Translations under genes and position numbers: made by a program | NCBI GenBank assembly: GCA_964017065.1 | Contig: OZ024791.1 | Location: 4,764,547 to 4,828,546, forward strand | Origin: Haliclona indistincta | Lineage: Eukaryota; Porifera; Demospongiae; Haplosclerida; Chalinidae | DNA length: 64,000 nucleotides | Direction: 5' to 3' | Shown: piece after piece, positions 55,952-64,000 of the stretch | Position numbering within the stretch: the first letter of the stretch is position 1 | Layout of the letters: each line of letters begins with the position of its first letter | Notes under the pieces: model-generated | What the model was told of the DNA's origin: nothing | The model's input: only the letters and a program-made list of their open reading frames with translations | The model's database searches: none

Positions 55952-57169
55952 ATGGCGAAGCGTGCGGCGACAGAGCAACTCACGTCTATGAACTGGGATG
56001 ATTCTACGGGGGGTGAGGTGAGCATTACGAGAACGCCATAGTATCAAACGTTGACACGGATCTCTTTCCCTTAGGACCAATCAGCTGGCCCTGGTCATTT
56101 CGTAAGAGCCCCAATGGAACAGCTGAAAGACAGACCGTGAGCCGCTTTCTTCATGATCCTTGCTTCTCTTACTTCGTTTATATTTAGAATGAAAACAGCT
56201 AAGCGCACTTTGCATAAAACAGCAGGCAGTGGTCAGCAGCAGGTGAGAGCTAACTAGCCCAGATGGTGTGGGTGGTCCTTGTGCAAGAGGGTCATCAATC
56301 ATTTTCTACAGGGAGGCCTGTTTGCTGCAGTCAAGCTGACTGGTACTGGGGCAACACAGCAGGCTACCAGCAGTAACTCATCTTCATATCTTGAAAACCT
56401 TAAATCTCTTAACATGTCTGTTGTGGGCTGGATCGGCGACCATGTTCGTCAGAATCCTTATATCGACTTGTCTCCAGTATTTCAGGACTATGCTAAACAT
56501 CTAGCCAGCATCACGCTGTCTAACAAACCGACCAACTCAGATGAACAACCAGTTTCCATGGTATTATCTGAACCGGCTTCAACTGAACCAGTTTCAACTG
56601 AATCGGCTTCATCTGAACCGGCTTCAACTGAACCAGTTTCTGTTCCTGCTACTGAACAAAATGGTGACACGACAGCAACAGACCAGTCCAGTCGAGAGGA
56701 TGATCAGGCTGGCAGCTCAGAAACCACCACTACCACCACTGCTGGTGAGTGACTGTGTTTGTGTGTTGCATTGTAGCTTGTATTGTGCTTGTTTTCAGAA
56801 TCAGATCAACTCAACTGTGAGAATGATCTGATGACGGTTAAAAGCAAGCTGTTCTATAAGAAGGGCACGCAGTATGTTGAGCTAGGTATCGGTATACTTC
56901 ATGTTGAGACGCCAGAACAAGGCTCTGGAGTGAGGCTTCTATTACGAAACACTACCACCATTGGTCAAGTGTTGTTGAACATTCGTCTCACTCCTTCCCT
57001 GCCTCTTTCAGTTCAAAAGAACAATCTTCTAGTGGTGTCCATCCCAAACCCCCCTCTGTCAGTTGGTGATGAAGTAAAGGAGCAGCAACCTGTGACCTAT
57101 CTCATCAGAGTGAAGACCCATGAGATAGCCAGCCAACTGCTCTCCACCATACAAAAGAACCTACAGTGA
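55952..57169 (+). CDS. NUP50: NUP50 nucleoporin with RanBP1-type domain
   Basis: Exons 55,952-56,017; 56,075-56,136; 56,188-56,242; 56,312-56,744; 56,799-57,169; 328 residues. The N-terminus 'MAKRAATEQLTSMNWDD' is the importin-alpha-binding segment typical of NUP50. The conserved middle 'YLENLKSLNMSVVGWI' and 'NPYIDLSPVFQDYAKHL' follows, then a degenerate EPAST/V repeat linker. The C-terminal Ran-binding domain (from residue about 215) includes 'KSKLFYKKGTQYVELGIG' and 'LLLRNTTTIGQVLLN'. NUP50 works at the nuclear basket in importin-alpha/beta cargo release. Few FG dipeptides are seen. Its 3' end is about 75 bp from the NUP58 stop on the other strand. Confidence 0.9.
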
Positions 57170-57245
57170 CCACTCCCCATGCATGCATGCACGTATTTTG
57201 TGTAGTTCAAAACAGTTTCATTTTGCAAACTGTACTGCCGGCCGG

Positions 57246-57988
57246 TCATGTTAACAGCTGTTTCTTCTTCCCAAGTGGTGGCTTTTGCAATTGAAAAGGT
57301 TTAGCGATTCCTGTTTGTGTTAGATTGCTGGTGAGTGATTGAGACCCAACCATGAGGCTATTATTAGTAGCTGGTACAGCTGGAGCACTGTAAACTGGAC
57401 CACCAACTGAACAAAGACAACAAAAATGATCATCATCTCTTGATGTTGTAACTATAGCATACTAGTTGCAGGCAGCGAGAAAGAGCTAGCTTGAGGTAAA
57501 ACTTGAGGTTGGGGTGCCCCTCCTGTGTGAAAGAGGCAATGTGTAAAGTGCATTATTACATAATAGCGACTGCACAATGATAATCTACTCACCTGCAGTG
57601 GTCAATGCTGTCAGAGCAGCTGTAGCCTGTGCTACTGCAAATGGCGAAGGGCCCGTCATTAGTTCAGAGGTTACATCTATTACATTGAACTGTGAACAGA
57701 AGGAGTCCATACAGTTGAAGTCACTAACTTGGCTTTTTCTGTTCATTGCTAACACTAAATACATCACTACTATCGTGTAGCATGATCCTTCGTAGACTGA
57801 GGTACTGCTCCTTTAGCCTCTGTATGTGCAATTTAGGACATTGCGTTCCCTATAATCATATTATCTACTTTACCTCAACTTGCTCATGAACCACCTGAAG
57901 TTGAGAGGCAAACACTAGAAATGGCTGATGTTGACTCTGGAGTGTTCTCACTATATCTATTGGAGAACAAGTCATCAATCACGTTAGG

Positions 57989-58027
<39 letters not shown>

Positions 58028-59168
58028 ACACTAATACCTGGAGTTACAGAAGGTAAAGAAATGAAGGCAGTAATATGAGCATCCAGCTCCTCAAGTTGGC
58101 TCCAAAATGTGAGCATTTTCTGCTGTATAGCAGCCACCACTCGTGTGAAATATCTGCACAACATGAGAGTGAAAATGACTAAAAGAAGACAGGCATACTC
58201 TTCAGGAGCTGTGTTCTCATGTTGGAGGCTGGTAGGCAATTCCTTTGTTCTCTGAGCTACTTCAATAGCTCTTAGTTCCTGGTGAAAAATGGTGAACAAG
58301 GAGTGTAGATAGCAGCATAGCTGGGTTACCTGGCTAGTGTCCTGCTTCAAGCTATTCAGGAGTTGCTCATAACGATGAACACCCATACTGAGCACACGGG
58401 CACTCTGTACACAGACAATGTCATAGCGTACTAACTTATAGCACTCATATACCTTGCTGTGAGTTGTTATGTCTCTATCAACAGTCTTAAAGCACTTTTC
58501 AGTGTACGAGCTGATCTCTGCACTCAGTTGTTTCTGCCGTGTCATGTACTGCCCAAACTTGTCCACTAGTTCCGAAAGTTGAGGAAGGACAGTTTGGTCG
58601 ACAGCAGACACCACTCTACATGGACTTTAACAATATTTTTTAGAGAGAAATGTCTAGCTCACTGGCTTTGGGTCACTGGCTGTGGACCCAATCCACCTAG
58701 ACCCACTGATGGAGCAGTTGTATGAGGAAGGAGTCCAGGAGCAGTTGTTGTGTTGCTTTGGAGCCGAAGTCCAGAAGCAGTTGTGCCAGAGAAGAGTCCA
58801 GAAGCAGTTGTGCCAGAGAGGAGTCCAGAAGCAGTTGTGCCAGAGAGGAGTCCAGAAGCAGTTGTGCCAGAGAGGAGTCCAGAAGCACCAGTTGTGCTGC
58901 TTGGAAACTGAAATCCAGAAGCAGCTGTGTTAGAGAGAATCCCAGGAGCCGTTGTACCCGTGAGGATTCCAGTAGTGCTGCTTGGGAGCTGAAGTCCAGA
59001 AGCACTCGAGAGCTTGAGTCCAGTAGCAGCATTTGTGCCCGAGAGAAGTCCAGAAGTCGGTGCTAGAGAGGTAGCGCCACTAATGGCAGGCCTAGTGACG
59101 TTAACTGATTTTCCTGTGCCGGGATACGCGGGAAGAGTGAGCTTGAGGCCACCACCGGCAGTAGCCAT
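57246..59168 (-). CDS. NUP58: NUP58/NUP45 central-channel nucleoporin
   Basis: ATG 59,168, stop 57,246, several exons. The N-terminal 170 residues are a low-complexity G/S/T/L region with five or more 9-residue repeats of the type SGLLSGTTA. The middle is coiled coil ('QLSELVDKFGQYMTRQKQLSAEISSYTEKCFK', and 'PTSLQHENTAPEEYA', matching the human 'PPGLQHEYAAPADY'). The C-terminus ends 'KPFQLQKPPLGKKKQ', as in human NUP58 ('LLQLKKPPAGNKRGKR'). NUP58 forms the channel complex with NUP54 and NUP62. The N-terminal repeats mostly carry GL where other animals have FG. Confidence 0.85.
58770..58890. repeat. 27-bp coding minisatellite in NUP58
   Basis: Four to five near-identical 27-bp units (GAGTCCAGAAGCAGTTGTGC-type) encode the 9-residue SGLLSGTTA repeats of NUP58 on the minus strand. 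This explains mirror ORFs on both strands. Confidence 0.9.
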
Positions 59169-59234
59169 TTTGTAGTAAAAAGAGGCGTGGTCTTTACACG
59201 TGGAGCTGAGCTAGCTGGAGGAGCTTAGCCGAGA

Positions 59235-60955
59235 ATGGCGGAGGATCTGTGTAGTGATGATCAGCTCAGAGTGTTATTGGACTCTTTATCAAGATCGTTA
59301 CCAAGTGATGTTGCTTGCAGTGCGGGCACTCATCTCGAGCAGTTGGCAGTATTGATGAAAGTATGGCAACTAAGACACAGCTGATCATGTGTGATCTTGT
59401 TTAGGGACCAAGCAATTTGAGTATTTTGAGCTACTGCTGTGGTTGTGTAGAGACTATTGTGCGTCAGCTTGTGCTAGGAGGGACAAGCTCTCAACGCCAT
59501 GCTGCTCACAAGTCAATTGTCAGAATAGTCATTGCTTTACTACAAGTGCGGTTGGCTAGTAGTAGATGGCAGCAGGTTGCCATGCACTGTTTGTGTGTTG
59601 TGAGTTGTTCGTTCCCATCCACAATCACTAAAGAGGTCAGGCTATGGGCGGAGGAGTGTGTATCTACCTGGCCACACCCTGAAGTGAGTCTGAGTGAGCC
59701 TCATATACTGCGTTCATTCGTTACCATAGGATGCTGTATTACTGTTGGTGAGCCAAGAGGGCCCTAGTATACTGAGACCTGCTGTACAGCAACTCCTTGA
59801 CACATTGCAACATGGGAAGCCATCAGGTAAATGTGTGTTTGTTAGAACTAGTTAATTATGTTCTCCATAGAGTACCATCCTTGCAGTGTACCATGGCTGC
59901 CATCTATCTATCAGCACAATGTCTTGGCTACAATTATACAATATTGTCTACTGATCTCTCCTGGTCGCCAGATGCAAGTTCCCATAGAGGGTATCATCAA
60001 TATTATATGTCTGGCAGCTAACAGCAAGGTTTCTAGATGCTGATACCTGTACAGTAATTAAGTTGTGGTTTTTAGGAGGACACTAGCCACACAGTACAAG
60101 AGCTCCCATGGAAGATGTTAAAGGTATTGTGTCACAGGTAAGAGTTATCAAAATTAATGCTTCACTCACTCACTCACTCACTCACTCACTCACTCACTCA
60201 CTCACTTACTCACTCACTCACCATGTGTTGTCTGCAGCTGTGGGGCAGCTGTCTTACCTCATAGTGACACCATTGATGCTCTGCTAGCCTCCTCTCTCCA
60301 TCACATCACGGCTTGCTCTCCACCACTGTGTGCTCTAGTATGTCAATGTGTGACTGTGTGGGTGAATATTAGGCAAGCTCCCAGTACTGCATTCCAGTCA
60401 CTAGCTGTGTCCTCTTTACTTCTACTGGCACACAAACTAAGAAAGGTACATTGTTGCCTTATCCTGTACTTATATTGCTGAGTTGACTACAGGCTTTGCT
60501 CTCAGATAATTCACTGGAGTCATCGTTCCACGGTATAGCCTCATTGTTACATTCATCTTGCATTGCTGTCCTCTAGCACACAGCAACGACCACATCACTG
60601 CCACACTATCTCACTGTGTGCACGCCATCTTCACCTGCTATGAAACATTTGGACTGGATCTTCCTGAGCTACTCATAATGGTATCACACTGCTGTTGCGA
60701 TAACAGATAACATTACTACTATTGCAGGGAATACAACGGCTACTAGAGTGCATACGTCATTATCACTCGATCAAACTACCAACCAGACGACGCCATCTGC
60801 TGTCCTTCAAAACTCAACATCAGCAAGCAAGTGAAGAAACAACCTCTATAAGCAACAGCAGCAACATGCCTGCTTCTACCAGTACGCCTCCTATATTCAT
60901 GCCTACTGGTCAGAGTGGTACAGTGGATGAGTTGATGACAGCAATTAATCTATAG
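59235..60955 (+). CDS. PELP1/RIX1-like helical-repeat protein
   Basis: Multi-exon; ATG 59,235 (MAEDLCSDDQLRVLLDSL), first exon to 59,358, stop at 60,955. The product is an alpha-helical repeat protein. 'VRIVIALLQVRLASSRWQQV', 'MQVPIEGIINIICLAANS', 'ELPWKMLKVLCHRCGAAVLP' and 'HSDTIDALLASSLHHI' fit the RIX1 domain of PELP1 (pre-60S ribosome maturation with SENP3/WDR18/TEX10) in order and character. It lacks the huge acidic C-terminus of the human protein and ends with a Ser/Thr/Pro-rich tail. The assignment is tentative; another HEAT-type protein is possible. Divergent from NUP58 with 66 bp between start codons. A (CTCA)n run sits in an intron at 60,162-60,215. Confidence 0.45.
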
Positions 60956-61023
60956 TTGCACACCACTTTAAAGATACACTATAATAAAAGTGCATGCATA
61001 TCATGTTTCGAGTTCCATGACCC

Positions 61024-64000
61024 TCAGTCGATCTTCACAATGCTGTATATCTTCCACACGAACCAGGAGCAAGCTATAAACCCGATAGTGCCTGTACGAC
61101 GTGTAGTGAAAGATAGCTGCAGGATGAAGGAGAGTGGATTCTTACCGGTAAAAATGAAGAAGAGGAAGACAATTATCGAGGTGTAGGTGAAATATATCAG
61201 GTAGCTGAGACCACCAGTGATGCTGGTCTTGAAGAAGAAGTAGTGGAGACAGAACAGGAGCAGGAATAGTGCTGTGGTACCGGTGGAAAAGAACGACCTC
61301 CACCACCATCGGTAGTCCTCGGCACAGAGATGGAAGTAGCACAGGAGAATGCTGGTCTCTGCACACACCACAAGCAGCACGATGAACGCCAGGAACACAA
61401 ATCCAAACATGTAGAATGTCTGTCCCGACCTATCGAAAGATGTTTGGTCAAAAAGTATACTGTATTAGCTAACCAGATACTATTGAGCACAAAGAAAAGC
61501 TGTATAAAGATGCATCCAAACGGCAGGATACCTCCCATTAGTGAACTGGGAACAGGATGGGAGAGCCAGCTCTGGTCAGGTATCTCACGAGGAATTTGAT
61601 TGGTCCGAACAGGTGGATCTGATACCTGTACACAAACAGCAGAGAGTGTGTAGTAGTGATGGGTGTGGCACTCACTGGTCTGCGGAACCCGAGGAAAGAT
61701 CCAATGAAAGTGAGAGGGAGAGAAACACCAAACCAAAGGCAGAGAAGGGCGAGAAGTGTCAGGAACGGTATAGCAGCGCTAGAATGAGCTCCCCACAGGA
61801 AGATGTTGACAATGAAGACACCCATAAACACAAGTCTGAAGAAGAGGAGTTATGATAAGATGTGACATGTATACTGACAGTGAACATACCCTGGTACAAG
61901 AAATGCAGTCATGATAACATTGAGCTTCCATCGCAAACCGCCCATTGCTGCATAGACAATTTATATTACAACAGCATAATAAACTGAAAAGCTTACATTT
62001 GTACATACGAGCAGATACATAGCCTGCTACAGCACCAATGAAAACATACAACACCTGGACAGAAAATAAGATGATGATCTATTGCACCAAAGGATGGATG
62101 CATGACTGTGGTTAGTACATTGACAAGTTGATCGTACAATATTCACGGATTAGAGGAAGAGAGATAGGCAGCTTACACAGTAACTTACCAGTACAGTAGT
62201 CATGAAAGCGCCACGGTTAGGAGGAGAGAGGAATCCCAGACAAGCAAACACTGTAAGGATAAAATGAGTCAATGGAGTGTGGGTAAAGCAGTTACTTACC
62301 AAGAGTGATGAAAATCATGCAAATGAGCTGAGAACCAGTTCCTATAAATACAGCCAAAAGCCCTACACGAGTAGGCGGACGAAACACGTCACCATGAACC
62401 AGCTTCCAACCAAAGTCCTCCTGCACTTCGTCCTGCAATTTGGCGAATAATGATGACTATCACTGCGTCGCTCACTCACCATATCAGACTTGTTGTAGCG
62501 CACAATGTCTCTGTGCAGAGAGCGAACAAGTATCATGCCCACCATGGCTGACAGGAACACTGTTATCAGCACAGAGTTGACTAGTGAGAACCACTGTACA
62601 CTACTCTGATCAGAGCTGTTGAGAATATAGTCCCAACGTGAGGCCCAGCGAATTTTCATGTTCTCCTATTAAGATGTGATAAACACAATAGTTTCAGGTC
62701 AAAGACTTAATCTCACCTTAAAGAAGACAGAATAGCTGTATTGTATAGAAAAAGAGCCGGATTTCTTGCCAGGTATAGGAAGAGCCATGCTGTTGGACGA
62801 TGGTCGACAAGGAGTAGGGTCACATGAACCCAAGGTTACTAGTGCTCTGACGATGCGGCCATCTTGATTGGTACCACGATGATACCAAAGTGTGAACTGA
62901 ACGTGATTGAATACGAATGTTTTACTAGTACCAACCATCTTGTTCTATAGCGATAAGAAATATAAGTGGTTATAATGACATGTAAAGAGGTCACTTACAG
63001 ATATGAAGCAAGCCTCTTGTTTGGACCCATCTTTGCGGATATGACAGCCAAGAGGAAACTTGGGAGTGCAGTAGCGAGATCCAGTGCTAGCGACCATGTA
63101 GCACCATGTGACCGGCATGTTATCAATCACCCAGGAGTGCATGTAGCCCTCTTGGATCCTCCTGCGTAGAAAGTTCAGCTTCTTTTGGTCTTGGGGTTTT
63201 GCAAGATCATATTTTTTGGTGCACAGTGCTTTATATGTTGAGTTTACTCGGTATAATATCTGACGATGATACTTTAGCATGAGGCAGCAACAGCAGTCAG
63301 GTTACTCACATTATAAGCTGATGCTCTCAATCTCTCTCCAAACACAACCTGACCGAGGTTCTCAGGAGGGTCTCGATCGGTTGACCCAGGTGGTACCTCA
63401 CATAGATCAAAGCTGTGTAGCAACACAAGCAAGGGGTGGTCACTCCAATTGGTCCTGTACTCACATCTGCGACCGCGGTCAAGAATTTTTACCAGCCAAA
63501 ATCAGGCCTTGACCATTGACCGCACCGATTTTACCGCGTTGACTAGTGGTAACGAGTAAGCCCCTGGTAATTAGCCAGCTTCAGCACGTCTTGACCGTTG
63601 ACTAGAGCGGCTCCAGCGAGCCTTGACCGCTTGACCATTCCTTTAATTCTGTCTAGACCATTTTGACCACGGTCGCAGATGTGAGTACAGGACCAATTGG
63701 AGTGACCACCCCTTGACAAGTATGCATCAATTAGAGTATGCATCAATTAGAGTATGCGTCATCAGAATCGAGAGCACTAACCTGGAGTACTCATAGGGCA
63801 CAATGTCTTGTACAGAGGCGAGGCGGTTGACATGTACATACACCCTGCTCTATATAGGTATAATGTAATAATAATAACAACGCAATGAACGTTATGGCAC
63901 ATGCATGAGTCATGGTGTATCGTGACGAGACATTTCGATGACTTACTGTACAAACACCTTCTTGCTCTTCACTTTTTAAACAAAAGTTAGTAGGGGCCAA
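61024..64000 (-). CDS. TM9SF2: TM9SF2-type nonaspanin, 5' end off the window
   Basis: Minus strand, stop at 61,024, exons up to the window edge. The leftmost part gives the C-terminus: '[19 protein letters not shown]', then '..[13 protein letters not shown]'. Further exons: '[14 protein letters not shown]', '[21 protein letters not shown]' (61,440-61,600), '[10 protein letters not shown]' (61,680), '[20 protein letters not shown]' (62,600), '[18 protein letters not shown]' (63,110), '[18 protein letters not shown]' (63,330), and '[20 protein letters not shown]' (63,790-63,860). The edge exon reads '[18 protein letters not shown]', just after where the signal peptide should be. Nine membrane spans follow a luminal domain. 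TM9SF2 acts in Golgi/endosomal membrane-protein sorting. It is convergent with the PELP1-like gene, stops 68 bp apart. Confidence 0.9.
63430..63715. mobile_element. foldback MITE in TM9SF2 intron
   Basis: Inverted arms of about 50 bp (CAAGGGGTGGTCACTCCAAT and on) are flanked by ACAAG at 63,425-63,429 and 63,716-63,720, a 5-bp target duplication. The centre is made of repeated TTGACCG/TTGACC motifs in both orientations. No ORF. Confidence 0.7.

Noticed and set aside
58682..59066. Plus-strand Gln/Cys/Ser-rich ORFs
   Set aside because: Antisense reading of the NUP58 27-bp minisatellite.
61197..61855. Overlapping ORFs on both strands near the TM9SF2 3' end
   Set aside because: Shadows of the TM9SF2 membrane exons in other frames and read-through of its short introns.

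Overview
The window looks like a compact early-branching metazoan genome, most likely a sponge (inference from gene content and architecture). It carries animal housekeeping, signalling and cilia genes (GRB2, ERLEC1, SELENOM, LRRC43, SPT6, NUP50, NUP58, TM9SF2, UBE3B). Introns are mostly 50-100 bp with GT-AG borders, intergenic gaps are 30-300 bp, and the genes sit beside secreted tectonin-type lectins and MYND/DUF4470 genes. Nothing prokaryotic or viral was recognised.

Positions 1-31,540 are a rearranged, repeat-rich half. The left edge holds a chimeric partial duplicate of a MYND-finger gene: duplicated 5' flank, then a foreign ORF, then the 3' part of the gene, with a short shared sequence at the second junction. 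It abuts the 5' exons of a UBE3B HECT ubiquitin-ligase gene whose catalytic end is not in the window. Next come two intact secreted tectonin genes (5.6 and 12.9 kb), a dead third first exon (15.2 kb), and tandemly duplicated debris carrying tectonin 3' ends, microsatellites and foldback elements. The full MYND gene starts at 16,472, but its open reading frame is split at 19,270/30,294 by an 11,019-bp transposon with long terminal inverted repeats and a 4-bp target duplication. That transposon has two convergent genes, one for a P-element/THAP9-like transposase and one for an unknown basic protein. Directly before the transposase start codon sits a 5,650-bp Mutator-like element (125-bp inverted repeats, 9-bp target duplication) encoding a FAR1 / MULE / SWIM / AT-hook / PHD protein. 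An intron of that gene holds a 1.3-kb repeat, which itself contains a 60-bp hairpin insert. The result is a four-level nest inside one coding exon.

Positions 31,541-64,000 are gene-dense. A selenoprotein M gene with an in-frame TGA and a foldable SECIS element lies just downstream of ERLEC1, an ER-associated-degradation lectin; one ERLEC1 intron contains a complete ARF-like GTPase gene. Then come intronless GRB2 and LRRC43 (divergent, about 110 bp apart), SPT6 (transcription elongation), DNAJC30 (mitochondrial J protein), three related major-facilitator transporters, a small unrecognised seven-exon gene, NUP50 and NUP58 tail to tail, a PELP1/RIX1-like gene divergent from NUP58, and TM9SF2 running off the right edge.

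For multi-exon genes the coordinates give the gene span from start codon to stop codon. Exon borders are stated where worked out by eye from GT-AG sites and phase.
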